Shown here piece after piece: positions 18,714-28,163 of a stretch of 64,000 nt of DNA. The notes beneath the pieces were generated by a model, which was given only the letters and a program-made list of their open reading frames with translations, did no database searches and was not told where the DNA came from. Origin of the DNA: Thiohalocapsa sp. PB-PSB1 (lineage in GTDB: Bacteria > Pseudomonadota > Gammaproteobacteria > Chromatiales > Chromatiaceae); assembly GCA_016745215.1 (NCBI GenBank), contig CP050890.1, positions 1,054,001 through 1,118,000 on the forward strand. Direction: 5' to 3'. Within the stretch, counting starts at the first letter, position 1. Each line of letters opens with the position of its first letter. A program made the translations under genes and the position numbers.

Positions 18714-19882
18714 CCAGCCCGCGGGAACTCGCGCGCCTATTCCTACTGCTGAGCATCGTGCTCTGGTTTGGCGGCTGTGGTGAGAACACAGAACCGAACC
18801 AGATTAGCGCCACCGCTGCATCCGCTGGCGGCGAGCGTCGCCCCAAGTCGCATCTGGTCACCAGTATCACGACCGAACGCGCCCTGGTTTCCGCCCGTTA
18901 TGAGCGTCCGGGCACATTACGGCTACGCAGGTTGGTACGCATTTACAGCCTGGAGGAGGGCCGCATCACCAAGTTTGATCTGTTCGAAGGCGATCGCGTC
19001 GCGCGTGACCAGACCTTGATGCGACTGGAGGACGATCTGCTGCGGGCGGAGCTGGACAAGGCGCGCGCCAGCCGTGACCAAGCGGATTTGGAATTAGAGC
19101 GGTTGATGAGTCTGATCGAGCGCCGCGCCGCATCCAACGCCGAGCTGGCCCAGGCGCGCACCGCTCTTGCCATCGCCGATGCCGAACTGCGTCTGCTGCA
19201 AACCCGTCTCACCTACACGCGCATTCAGGCACCGTTCGCCGGCATCATTATCGAGCGCCTGGTGGAGCCGGGCGACTTTGTCACTAAGAACACCCATCTG
19301 TTGACATTAGCCGACCCGGCATCGATGCTCGCCGAGGTCTCCGTCTCCGAGCTGGTCTTGCCGCATGTGGCGGTCGGCGATCCGGTTCGGATTCGCATCG
19401 ACGCCCTTGGTGATCGAGATTTTGACGGCAACATCCTGCGCATCCACCCGACGTTGTCGGAAGTCAACCGCCAGGCCAAGGTCGAGATGCGCTTCAAGCA
19501 GATCCCGGACGGAGCCCGCGCCGGCCAGTTCATCCGCGCAACCCTGGTCACCGCCGCGGTGCCGCGGTTGCTGATTCCGTTCAGTGCATTGCGCCAGGAT
19601 CGCGAAGGTCAGTTCGTATGGCTGATCGACAGCGACGACACGGCCGCCAAATGCCGCGTGCAGAGCGGCCTGCGCATTGCTGATCGGATCGAAATCCTGC
19701 AGGGTTTGGAACCCGGTGACAAAGTCATTACGCGTGGTTTCCTTGGTCTTGACTCAGGTACGAAAGTCACCTTGATCGACAGCGATGGGATCGACAGCGA
19801 TGGGATCGACAGCGATGGGATCGACAATGGTGGGATCGGCCGCGATAGGATCGACGACGATGGCCATCGGAAGATCGAGTAG
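18710..19882 (+). CDS. RND-efflux periplasmic adaptor (HlyD/MFP family) lipoprotein
   Basis: The 390-residue product begins with a lipoprotein signal (LFLLLSIVLWFGGC lipobox), then a lipoyl half-motif (ITKFDLFEGDRVARDQTLMRLED), a coiled-coil hairpin (residues about 110-165), the second lipoyl half and a beta-barrel (AGIIIERLVEPGDFVTKN). Such proteins bridge an inner-membrane RND pump and an outer-membrane channel. No pump gene follows: the CDS ends 9 bp before a MITE and an IS630 relic. Its last 40 residues are an unusual run from 15-bp DNA repeats (GATCGACAGCGATGG) giving SDGID repeated, so the natural C-terminus may have been replaced. Confidence 0.88.
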   Translation: MTSPRELARLFLLLSIVLWFGGCGENTEPNQISATAASAGGERRPKSHLVTSITTERALVSARYERPGTLRLRRLVRIYSLEEGRITKFDLFEGDRVARDQTLMRLEDDLLRAELDKARASRDQADLELERLMSLIERRAASNAELAQARTALAIADAELRLLQTRLTYTRIQAPFAGIIIERLVEPGDFVTKNTHLLTLADPASMLAEVSVSELVLPHVAVGDPVRIRIDALGDRDFDGNILRIHPTLSEVNRQAKVEMRFKQIPDGARAGQFIRATLVTAAVPRLLIPFSALRQDREGQFVWLIDSDDTAAKCRVQSGLRIADRIEILQGLEPGDKVITRGFLGLDSGTKVTLIDSDGIDSDGIDSDGIDNGGIGRDRIDDDGHRKIE

Positions 19883-19891
19883 GGCAGCTAT

Positions 19892-20145
19892 AGGCTGTCG
19901 AAATGTCCTGAGTTTTGATGCCAAACCGATTCCGGGTCTTGGATTGCATCATCCAACGCACTGGTGAAGCCGAATCGGTGTCGGCGTCGCTATCGAAATC
20001 GGAATCGAATCCGCTCATCGATCAAAGCAGCTAGCTCGATACCAATCCCTAATTCCGACCTTGACACCGACACCGACCCCGATACCGTAAGCATCCACAA
20101 ACCGGGAAGCACTTGTTTGAGTAAGACGGCAGATTTCGACAGCCT
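19892..20145 (-). mobile_element. TA-type MITE, copy 2 (about 254 bp)
   Basis: Ends AGGCTGTCGAAAT (19892-19904) and ATTTCGACAGCCT (20133-20145) are perfect 13-bp inverted repeats. The interior is the reverse of the 15727 copy, so the 3.9-kb block holding the exporter, S24-like and adaptor genes lies between inverted copies of this element. Confidence 0.8.
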
Positions 20146-20341
20146 AGGAGGCTGTCCCAGAACCGAGCGAACGGGTACGATCGCCATCCTCCCGGACAGG
20201 TGGGCGTTTAGCGCTCTGCCAAGATCGCAGAGTGGAGCGGCGCACAACGATTATCGCCCTGTACCAAAGCAAACGGGGAGTTCGGATACCCCGCGTTTCC
20301 CATTCCGGGCACGGCGATGCACGGCTGAGATGAACCGATAG
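20146..20341. other. Gap with one CTAG-type element end
   Basis: Begins CTAGGAGGCTGTCCCAGAAC, nearly the same as the end of the 99-bp MITE at 55006. No matching second end was found before the IS630 relic, so this looks like half an element. No gene seen. Confidence 0.4.
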
Positions 20342-21574
20342 CTAGTGGTCCGGAGTGAAAGTTCTGAGACAGTTGTTCATGCAGGCTGCGAGTGGCTTGC
20401 CTTCATAGGTCCTGCGAAACGGCTTGGCCAGCGTACGATTGAAGAAGTCGATGAAATCGTTGATGCGTTTTTCGAGACCCTCAACGGAGGTAAAGTTGCC
20501 GCGGCGTAGGACTTTGCGTGCCAGGATGGAGAACCACATCTCGATCTGGTTGAGCCAAGAGGCATGCTTGGGGGTGAAGTGGAAGATGATGCGGTGACTT
20601 GGGTCGCTGAGGAACGCGGTGCGCGTGGCCATCGATTTGAGGATGCCGCTGCGGCCCTTGACGCCGAGATCGCCAGTAAAGCCGATCGCCTCTGCGACGA
20701 GGCGCACGACTTCCTCGGCGCAATGGATGTTGAGGTTGTCCATGACCAAGTGTCGCGGTGTTGCGGCCGAGCGCTGGGCGAACAGAGCGGCGAGGTAGGC
20801 AGCGAAATCCTCCGCCGTGCGGGTCGGGCCGATGTGGTGGAAGACCTGTCCGGTGACCACGCAGAAGGTGGCGATCAGCGTCAGCGTACCCTGGCGGATG
20901 TACTCGAATTCCTGGCGTTCGGGGTATCCGCAACGCACGGGCTTGGTTGGCGCTGCCCGCTCCAGGGCCTGCACGCCGGTCATCTCGTCGATGCTGCACG
21001 TCTCGATGCCCTCGGCGGCGCGCTCCGGGGCGAGCCGGTAGGTCTCGCAGACATCGTGACAGCGCTCGGTGAAGTCGCCGTCGCGCGGGGTATTGATTCA
21101 CCCTTCCACACGATGGGGCTTGAGATCGGCCTCGCGTAGGACGCGCCCGATGGAGTGTGGAGAGATACGCTCAACGATCCCGCGTGCGATCGCCTCGGCG
21201 GCCAAGTCCGGATAGGTCCAGCGCGTCAGTGTCACCCCCTCGCGAACCGGCATCTCGCAGGCGAGGGCGATGAGGGCGCAGATCTGCTCGGGGGTGAAGG
21301 TCGCTGGCGTGCCTGGGCGCGGCGCATCGCTGAGCCGCTGCTCCAGCGGTTGATCGGCACGCTCGCGCCAACGTCGGCGCCAGCGTTGAACCAGTGAGCG
21401 ACTCACCTGCAATGCCGCAGCCGTCTCGCTCACGCCACGACCGGCGTCGGCTTCAAGAATAATCCGCGCCCGGGCGGCGAGCTGTTGCGGCGTTTTGTGC
21501 TGACGAACCAAAGCCTGTAGCCGTATGCGTTCTCGATCGGTGAGGAGGATAGGGTCTGGGGTGCAGAGTGGCAT
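20342..21574 (-). pseudogene. IS630-family transposase, interrupted by an in-frame TGA
   Basis: Reading one frame from 21574 to 20342 gives 410 codons. The first 158 hold helix-turn-helix DNA-binding domains (GVSETAAALQVSRSLVQRWR); the rest holds the DDE core with Asp in CSIDEMTGVQ, Asp in VMDNLNIH and Glu in NQIEMWFS. TGA at 21098-21100 splits them (HRVEG-stop-INTPRDGDF), most simply a TGG to TGA change, so the full protein is not made. Terminal repeats were not resolved. This family duplicates TA, as do the nearby TA-type MITEs. Confidence 0.88.
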
Positions 21575-21839
21575 CGTCGTTGACTTGCATCATCATGAAA
21601 TAAAATCATATATAACGATACCGTTGATAGCTTCCAAACTGTATCAGGATTTTCATACCAGCCCACCAGGTGCGTTTCGCGTTGCCTCGCCTGGTGATTT
21701 CTCGCACAATCGACTCCAAAGAGTGGCTCGGCAGCGACCGCGCATTCCCGCGACGTCGGATGGCTTCCGGGCCGGCAACCTGTGGCGCGCCAGCGTTACC
21801 CTGATGCCAACAAATTTACGATATTCTTGGGAGAATACT

Positions 21840-22220
21840 GTGGGTCTGATTAGTGCGCAGATTGAGCTGTCGAATCCGAGAGATAAAAACATCAAGCCAC
21901 TTCAAGTTAGGGCTTTGGTGGATACTGGCTCGTTGCATTTGTGTATTCCGGAGCATGTTGCCATTCAGCTTGACCTTGAAGAACTATACAAGCGCGAAGT
22001 GACAACAGCGGACGGCAAGAAGCGCCTTGTGCTTTACATGGGACCGGTATCGATTAAGTTCGAGAACCGTGGCTGCTTTACTGGTGCTTTGGTGTTGGGG
22101 GATGAAGTGCTCTTGGGTGCAGTTCCCATGGAAGATATGGATGTGTTGATATCACCTGCCAAACAAGCGCTCATCGTCAATCCAGAAAGCCCGAATGTTG
22201 CGATGTCCATAGCCAAGTGA
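21840..22220 (+). CDS. Retropepsin-like aspartic protease (clan AA)
   Basis: A 126-residue protein from GTG 21840, preceded by GGGAG. The active-site motif is VRALVDTGSLHLCIP, and LGAVPMEDMDVLISP fits the conserved C-terminal psi-loop strand of the small bacterial retropepsin-like family. Catalysis would need a dimer. Biological role is not known; such genes are common in cyanobacteria and purple bacteria, often near toxin-antitoxin genes. The frame is open further upstream (ATG 21804), but the family starts at GLISAQIEL. Confidence 0.75.
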   Translation: MGLISAQIELSNPRDKNIKPLQVRALVDTGSLHLCIPEHVAIQLDLEELYKREVTTADGKKRLVLYMGPVSIKFENRGCFTGALVLGDEVLLGAVPMEDMDVLISPAKQALIVNPESPNVAMSIAK

Positions 22221-22268
22221 GTTTCCTGCATCGTCTTCTTTGAAGGAAGAACGGGGTCAGGGACAACA

Positions 22269-22412
22269 GGCCTCGTCACCGGTGAGGCCGGGTCCGGTAA
22301 GACGACGGTCTGCCGCAAGGTCGCCGCCTCCCTACATCCGGGGCTCTACCGAGTGTTCTACCTGCCGCTGTCGACCGGTAACGTGATGGATATGTACAAA
22401 TCCATCGGCTGA
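22269..22412 (+). pseudogene. ExeA/TniB-like AAA ATPase fragment
   Basis: Forty-seven codons encode GLVTGEAGSGKTTVCRKVAA and a following FYLPLSTGNVMDMYKSIG before TGA. This is the Walker A region of a transposition-helper or ExeA-type ATPase. No start codon and no remaining domains are present, so it is a remnant. Confidence 0.65.
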
Positions 22413-22504
22413 GAGAGGAAGGACGGGGTCTACCATCAGGTCTCACATGTAACATCGGCGTTTCGCCGGGTATGTTCGGCAGTTTTCCGTTAACCTCATC
22501 ACAT

Positions 22505-22594
22505 GCCCAACAAGTCCGCCAGCCCGACGCCAAACTGCGGCCTGAGCGACAGCGAAGGCCGCAGTTTGGCGTCGGGCTGCGGTTGACGTTAGGC
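22505..22594 (+). repeat. attC site 1
   Basis: GCCCAAC (22505-22511) and GTTAGGC (22588-22594) are the outer core sites. Between them the stem CCCGACGCCAAACTGCGG pairs with its complement. It sits on the far side of the integrase relic from the main cassette array. Confidence 0.8.
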
Positions 22595-22634
22595 CGTATC
22601 CCAAACCTCCCACGGCAACCTAAGGAGTTTAGAA

Positions 22635-22856
22635 GTGGGCAAGTTCACTGTCGATGAAAAAGATGGGCTGAAGCAAGAGCTGGATGGGCGAATCCCCGAA
22701 TGGGAAGGGATATCCAAATATAATCAAAATTGGGACATCGCTTTTAAAGTGCTGATCCTACTCATAAGCATCGGTACCGCGATCTGCTCCGGGCTCGCCG
22801 CCACTGAATTAATCGAGAATACTCAACCCTGGAATTTGGCAGCTACGCACAATTCC
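22635..22856 (+). pseudogene. Two-domain small membrane protein, 3' end cut by RAYT element
   Basis: Starting GTG 22635, just after attC 1, the frame gives a soluble N-terminus (MGKFTVDEKDGLKQELDGRI) and one hydrophobic helix (DIAFKVLILLISIGTAICSG). The frame then runs into the end of the RAYT element at about 22857, so the original C-terminus is gone. It looks like a small cassette membrane protein. I do not recognise the family. Confidence 0.5.
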
Positions 22857-22858
22857 GG

Positions 22859-23666
22859 GGACAGTTTACTTAATTGCGCCCTTCCTCCCCGAATAGGCCG
22901 CCTGTAAAGGGATCTCGCTCTTGGCGTTTCGGACCTGGCTTCTTCCGCTTCAAGGTCCGGGCCAATTGCCGCTCCAACGACTCTACGAAGGTGTCGGAAC
23001 CGAGCGGCCGACCGGTACTGGCGTGGGCACGCAGCAATTCGTTGAAGCCTTCGTCCTCGCCCTCGCCGATAAAAGCCTCCCAGTCGGGGATCAACGCCAA
23101 CAGAGGTCGCACGGTGACCAAGGCATCGTCGCGTCCCGCAAAGTGGGCTGCGGCGCTCGTCCGCGGCCAATCCTGCGCACGGGCGCAGAGGCGCGCTCTC
23201 ACAGGGTTCCGTTCAACGTACCTGGCAACCGCAAGCAAGTGTCGCTCATCCGTGACGAACGAGTGGAAGCGCTCCTGCCAAAGATGCCCTTTCCAGCCCC
23301 CGCGGAAGTTGACCATTCGCGTGACCCGGCGATGGGCTTCGCCCAGCGCGTCCCGTAAACCCAATTCGTCCGCCGGAACCAGGATGAGATGTACATGATT
23401 CGGCGTGAGGCAATAGGCCAGCACGTCCGTTGCGCAACTGCGGCAGGATTCGGCGAGCAGCTCGCGGTACTCCGTAGTCCTCGTCCGCAAAGAACGTCTG
23501 CTGGCGGCGATTGCCCCGTTGCGTCACATGTTGGGGCAACCCCGGCGCAACCACTCTGGGAAGTCTTGCCATGCCATTCTGCAGGCCTCAACCCTCAAGC
23601 CCGGCTGATCCGTTGGTCTTGCTCGGCAAACATTCTGCGCCGTTCGAGTAATTAAGTAAACTGTCC
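22859..23666 (-). mobile_element. RAYT element 1 with 17-bp inverted ends
   Basis: GGACAGTTTACTTAATT at 22859-22875 and its exact complement at 23650-23666 bound the RAYT gene described in the next entry. It has split a cassette gene region: a truncated membrane protein lies to the left and an Rpn-family tail to the right. Confidence 0.75.
22870..23572 (-). pseudogene. REP-associated tyrosine transposase (RAYT), frameshifted
   Basis: The N-terminus (MARLPRVVAPGLPQHVTQRG, start 23572) and the rest (EYRELLAESCR onward) are in different frames, joined near 23480 by a 1-base excess; total length 703 bp. The HUH motif is TPNHVHLIL and the catalytic Tyr lies in VARYVERNPVRA. RAYTs are IS200-like single-strand transposases that mobilise REP sequences. 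With the frameshift this copy should be inactive, unless the shift is a sequencing error. Confidence 0.85.
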
Positions 23667-23667
23667 T

Positions 23668-24112
23668 GGTAATTGTGCTGACATGCTTTATCGAGGGCGA
23701 GCATCTCGACCCGGCGAACCCGCCGGAGCGGATACAAACCCCGGAGATGCAACAGGTTATGAGCATCGTTGAACAGTTTTCCGAAAAGGACCGTGCCTAT
23801 CATACCTACCAGGCGCGCCAAAACTATCTCCGCCAGCAGAAGAGCAGCGCACGGCATATCCAAGTCATTGAGGCCGAGCGAATGCGCGAGCGCGCGGAGA
23901 AGAAGCGTGAGCGTGCGGAGAAAGAGCAGGCGCTTGTGTCCGAACAGCGCGAACGCACCGAAAAGGAACGTGAACGCGCAGAGAAGGAGCAAGCGCTTGC
24001 ATCCAAACAACGCGAAGGCGACGAGACAGAGCGCGAACGAGCAGAAAAAGAAGCAGCCCTTGCAGAGATTGAGCGTCTTAAAGTCTTATTGAACGATGCC
24101 AGATCCCGTTGA
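23668..24112 (+). pseudogene. C-terminal part of an Rpn/PD-(D/E)XK nuclease-family transposase-like protein
   Basis: The frame continues from the RAYT edge as LVIVLTCFIEGEHLDPANPPE, then EMQQVMSIVEQFSEKDRAY and a long charged coiled coil made of repeated ERAEKEQAL-type heptads. This is the tail of Rpn-like recombination-promoting nucleases; the nuclease domain is absent. An ATG at 23675 would allow a 145-residue product, but it lacks any catalytic part. Confidence 0.65.
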
Positions 24113-24211
24113 GAATCTTCAGCGACGGGATAACGCGAGCGACGCAATCAGGTCTAACAAAACAAGTCAAGTTTTTTCAAGCCCCTGCTGCTGGCTCAGC
24201 ACGCGTATCCG

Positions 24212-25043
24212 TCAATCCCCAAGCTCATCCACCGGACTGTTGACCGGCAGCACACCCGGCCGGTTCATCACATGGGTATAGATCATCGTGGTCGACACAT
24301 CCGCATGACCCAGAAGCTAGGTAGTTCAATCTGGACGGTCCTGGCTTGGCCCGACTCACACAGTTTCCTTGCATCACCAACTGAACTGTATTCAGCTATA
24401 TATCAACACCTTACGCTCTCCGTCTTTCCAGGCGCTGCAAACAGATCTGCAGGAGCAAAAAGTGCGTGAAGAAGGCCAAATTGAACACCCTACCCAGAAG
24501 CTCTTGCACGGTGCGGATGTCGTAACCCGCCTCCAACGTTTGCTCGGTGCGAATCGAGTACTGCTTCGTGCGCAGCGTCCGCGCCAGACTCGTCAAGACC
24601 GGGAACACCTCGGCGGACGCGGCAAACTTCGGTTCCGCCAGCCGCGCCTCCGGTACCTGCTCCCGCGCAATGGTCGGGTGATCCGCCGGCAGCACCGCCC
24701 CAGCTTCACGCCAGTAGTCCCAATCGACCAACTGGGCCGCTTTCACGCCGGCGAGGTCCACGAGCAGCAGCTGCAGCGCATCCACCACCTGGCGGAACTG
24801 CCAGTCTTGCCACTTGCCCTGGCTCGACGTCTGCTGGAGATATCCAGTCATCTCCTCTCGGGAAAGATCTTTGAGAGAGTTTGGCTGCACCGCATCCAAG
24901 AAGTCCTGCACATGTGTCACGTACCAGCGCTGTGCCTGTTGAGGTATCCGCTTGGCCACCAGCAGCGCCCAATACTGATCCCAGCGTGACGGAGTGCCAT
25001 GCTCGCGCCGGGGCGAGCCGGACGGGGTATTTCTTCTTGACAT
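24212..25043 (-). pseudogene. intI: Integron integrase, inactivated by internal deletion and a MITE
   Basis: The minus strand encodes an N-terminal SAM-like domain (LLVAKRIPQQAQRWYVTHVQ) and LARTLRTKQYSIRTEQT, then jumps straight to LEAGYDIRTVQELLG, which in integrases lies just after the HxxR box. About 150 residues with the Arg I, Lys and His-x-x-Arg boxes are missing. After LLG a MITE interrupts the frame; past it the tail resumes as GHADVSTTMIYTHVMNRPG (catalytic Tyr retained) and ends ...VDELGD, stop 24212-24214. It is divergent from the cassettes, the normal integron arrangement. The product cannot recombine attC sites. Confidence 0.85.
24319..24491. mobile_element. 173-bp MITE inserted in intI
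   Basis: Ends AGGTAGTTCAATCTGG and, reversed, AGGGTGTTCAATTTGG form 16-bp imperfect inverted repeats. An 11-bp duplication ACCCAGAAGCT flanks it (24308-24318, 24492-24502). Removing the element and one repeat restores the integrase reading LLGHADV. The TTCAA core and long duplication recall the MITE at 14285. Confidence 0.85.
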
Positions 25044-25315
25044 GATTGCGCGCTCTTGATGACAATGGGCGCAATACTACTAGTTTTTGCATGCTTTGCA
25101 CATCGAGCCATTTTGCATGCACGCATGTTGAATGGTTCTTTTTGAAAGCAAATCGATGTGTTTGTCTAGCAAGTCAGGCGAACTGTTCGATTTGCATGCA
25201 AACGAATACACTGTTGGACTAAATAAATAGAAAGCCCGGAGCGAACCAAAAGGCACTCCCATCAATACCTGTAGGGGTATACAGCATTCACGTCGCTAGA
25301 CTATAATCTCTCGGC
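25044..25315 (+). other. Region between intI and first cassette gene; candidate attI
   Basis: By integron logic attI lies here. GTTGGAC at 25213-25219 matches the GTTRRRY crossover consensus. The DNA is AT-richer than its surroundings and has repeated TTTGCATGC motifs. No gene and no clear LexA box seen. Confidence 0.4.
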
Positions 25316-26551
25316 ATGGACGCCCAAACTTGTTTGAGCCGTGAAATCAAGCGGGAATTCCCACCCGAGCCGCCGGACATCCAGTTCGAGGTCGCCGATG
25401 TCTTCCGCGCCTATGGCGACGACTATCGGCAGACGCACATCCTCACCCCCCAACAACACAAGGCCATGTCGGACATCGAGAAATGCCGGACCACGGCACT
25501 CGGTGGTCACGTCGATGAATGCGACCATTGCGGACACACCGAGATCAGCTACAACAGCTGTCGCAACCGCAACTGCCCCAAGTGCCGCGGGAGTCAACGA
25601 GCGGCCTGGGTCGACGCCCGCGAGCTTGAGCTGTTGCCGATCCAATACTTCCACATCGTCTTCACCCTGCCGCATGACCTGATCCCCCTGGCGCGCTACA
25701 ACCCCGAGCGGGTCTACGGCCTGTTGTTCACGCTCGCCGCCGAGACCCTCCAAACCTTTGCCCAGAACCTGTGGGACGGCAAACTGGGCATCATCATGGT
25801 CCTGCATACCTGGGGCCAGACGCTGAACGACCACCCGCACGTCCACTGCATCGTCACCGGCGGAGCGCTCAAGAACGACGGCAGCGCCTTCGTGCGCGCC
25901 CCCAAGCACTTCCTGTTTCGCGTCGAAGCGCTGTCCAAGGTCTTCCGGGGCAAGTTCCTCGCTGCCCTGCAAGCACTCTACGATCAAGGCAAGCTGTGCT
26001 TGAGCGGACAGCCGGTGCTTGCCACCAAAGCCGGCTGGGAGGCGTTGCTTCAGGCGCTGTGCAGCCACGACTGGGTGGTCTATGCCAAGCAACCCTTTGA
26101 CGACCCCGCCCACCTGATTCGCTATCTGGGGCGCTACGTCAACCGCATCGCCATCGCCAATCACCGGATTCTCAGCATCGACGAGGGGACGATCACCTTC
26201 AAGTATCTTGACAACCGAGAACCCGGCGCGCCGGTCGAGAAGATCATGGCGCTGCCCGCCGACGAATTCATCCGCCGTTTCCTGGCCCATATCCCGCCGC
26301 CGCAATTCCGTCGCATTCGCTATTACGGCATCCTGGCCAACGGTCACCGCAAGGACAAGCTCACCACCTGCCGCGCCCGCCTCGGTCTCGACGCCCCCCA
26401 TCTGCCCTTCATCGCCGACATGGATGCCTTTCTTACCAAACAAGGCATCGACTACAGCCTCTGTCCCAAGTGCGGGGAAGGCAAGCTGCGCCAGGTCTAC
26501 GTCCTCCTGTCGTTTCACGACCCACCGCCCTGTTACCTCGAGGCCGCGTGA
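25316..26551 (+). CDS. IS91-family HUH transposase, copy A
   Basis: A 411-residue protein with an N-terminal four-Cys zinc domain (CDHCGH, NRNCPKCRG near residues 76-105), the HUH metal motif HPHVHCIVTGG, and the tyrosine segment RYLGRYVNRIAIANHRI. These rolling-circle transposases cut one strand and insert without target duplication. It is the first gene after the integrase relic and is only distantly related to the pair at 29156 and 34772. The 240 bp downstream up to attC hold no gene and may be IS91 terminus. Confidence 0.9.
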   Translation: MDAQTCLSREIKREFPPEPPDIQFEVADVFRAYGDDYRQTHILTPQQHKAMSDIEKCRTTALGGHVDECDHCGHTEISYNSCRNRNCPKCRGSQRAAWVDARELELLPIQYFHIVFTLPHDLIPLARYNPERVYGLLFTLAAETLQTFAQNLWDGKLGIIMVLHTWGQTLNDHPHVHCIVTGGALKNDGSAFVRAPKHFLFRVEALSKVFRGKFLAALQALYDQGKLCLSGQPVLATKAGWEALLQALCSHDWVVYAKQPFDDPAHLIRYLGRYVNRIAIANHRILSIDEGTITFKYLDNREPGAPVEKIMALPADEFIRRFLAHIPPPQFRRIRYYGILANGHRKDKLTTCRARLGLDAPHLPFIADMDAFLTKQGIDYSLCPKCGEGKLRQVYVLLSFHDPPPCYLEAA

Positions 26552-26788
26552 CATGAATGCTTGCCAATCCGTGCACAGCCGCGGAGCTATCCCCCTGTCT
26601 CAGACACCGGAAAACACCCCGTCAAAGCCGCAAAAACCCGATTCTCCGCACGCCGACCCGCGACAAAACGCCCAAAAAGCGTGCTGTACACCCGAAACTG
26701 CCGCACGCATCCCGCCCCATCCCTCCTTGACACTCACCAGCCGATCCGCTGAAATTCCATAGACCGGCACGTCGTCTGAAAGGCCCAG

Positions 26789-26919
26789 GTCCAACAAGCG
26801 CGTTCGAGCTGACAACCGGCGGTCCGTACCATCTGCACCGCCGTGCCACAGGCCAGCCTCGGTGGTGCGGGTACCGCCGTGCCAGTCATGCCGGTTGCAA
26901 CTCAACGCTAACGTTAGCC
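26789..26919 (+). repeat. attC site 2 (131 bp)
   Basis: GTCCAAC (26789-26795) and GTTAGCC (26913-26919) outer cores, with CCGGCGGTCCGTACC and related complementary arms between. Marks the end of the IS91-A cassette. Confidence 0.65.
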
Positions 26920-26932
26920 CTCAGGAGGAACG

Positions 26933-27694
26933 ATGAACATGAACGATCAACACGAAAAACCTCAGAAATACACTAAGCTAATCGTGGTCCCGGGGCACGC
27001 GATCTACGTTGGTTCCGAGTGCAGCCATGCACGCCATGCTGCTCATTGGGAAGGAACATTTCCTGGATATTAGAACGACGACGAGGTCGACCTTTACTAC
27101 GAGCACGTTCGTACAGCGGTCTCCATCACAGCTAGGGACTACAATCAAGACTCACTCCTAGTATTTTCAGGGGGAGAAACTCGACACGAGGCCGGACCAT
27201 ACTCAGAGGCTCAAGGTTATTGGGTCCTGGCTAGGCAGTGTAATTGGTTTGGTTACAGCGACACCGTGGCACCAAGAACCGCCACCGAAGAATTTGCCAG
27301 AGATTCGTTCGAGAACTTGCTCTTTTCCGTACACCGTTATTATCAAGTGGCTCGCGCTCTACCAGAACGGGTCGTAGTTTGCGGCTTTGGTTTTAAGAGA
27401 AACAGATACGAATTCCACTGGGAAACGCTCTTTAAACGAGAATATCAAAGCCAACTCCGGGGTAGCCTTCCTATAGATCTCTGCGTTATGATCAACAAGA
27501 AGCACCTTGAGTACGTCTCAGTAAACGAGCCACCAGCATACATTCTTGAAGGCCCAGGAGGATCCGGCGAAGGAGAGGAGATTACTTTGTCTCAATTCAA
27601 AGATGACCCAACGGCAGTAAAGGAACCTCTAATAAAGAAAGAAGAGAAGCGAGACGAGTATCGCCGGTTTAACCCGTATGGTCTAGATCGCTAA
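26933..27694 (+). pseudogene. DUF218 (YdcF-like) protein gene with internal TAG
   Basis: Starting ATG 26933 behind AGGAGG, one frame of 254 codons reads LIVVPGHAIYVGSECSH, then LLVFSGGETRHEAGPYSEA, APRTATEEFARDSFENLLFS and VVVCGFGFKRNRY, the strand-loop pattern of DUF218 proteins, closest in style to the cytosolic forms seen in fungi and some bacteria. TAG at 27071-27073 (GTFPGY-stop-NDDEVD) interrupts it at codon 47. A downstream restart would lose the first strand, so it is probably dead. Function of the family here is unknown. Confidence 0.75.
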
Positions 27695-27775
27695 ATTAAA
27701 TGGGCTGGTCCAAGGACAAAATATTTAATTCTGAATGGATCGCCAGACTTTTCGCGTAATCTGATGCATCCTAAG

Positions 27776-27874
27776 GACTAACATGGCACTCCAGCAGACC
27801 AACTGCCGCGGAGCCGTTTTGGTAGATTCAAATTTAGTGCAGGCGGCACTTGGCCGCTGAGTTTGGCGTTATGC
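27776..27874 (+). repeat. attC site 3
   Basis: GACTAAC and GTTATGC cores at the two ends, with AACTGCCGC and GGCGGCACTTGG as part of the imperfect stem. Confidence 0.6.
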
Positions 27875-27910
27875 AAAAAAAGACAAACCACTTAATCTAG
27901 GAGGATACCA

Positions 27911-28163
27911 ATGGGGAAGCAAGAAAAGTTAATATTTAAAATTCTCCGCGGAACCTCTGATACTAATATTAAATTTGAAGAGTTACGAGTTATTGCAGGC
28001 TCTTGGTTTTGAAGAAAGAATAAGAGGCAGCCATCATACATATAGAAAGAAAGGGATAGAAGAAAAGATAAATATTCAAAAAGACGGCTCAAAAGCAAAA
28101 CCATATCAAGTTCGCCAGATTCGGTCTATACTTCTAAGATATAAGATTGTTGGAGAAGAATGA
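27911..28163 (+). pseudogene. hicA: HicA-like mRNA interferase toxin, frameshifted
   Basis: ATG 27911 (MGKQEKLIFKILRG...IKFEELR) is joined by a 1-base excess near 27986 to LLQALGFEERIRGSHHTYRK...QVRQIRSILLRY. The second part has the HicA double-stranded RNA-binding-like fold with the catalytic His in GSHHTY. The total of 253 bp is one more than a multiple of three, consistent with a single-base insertion. A TTG start at 27975 could give a 62-residue partial toxin. Its stop overlaps hicB. Confidence 0.75.

Noticed and set aside
21098..21100. TGA as selenocysteine in the IS630 transposase
   Set aside because: No insertion element seen and transposases of this family do not use it; a TGG to TGA change is simpler.
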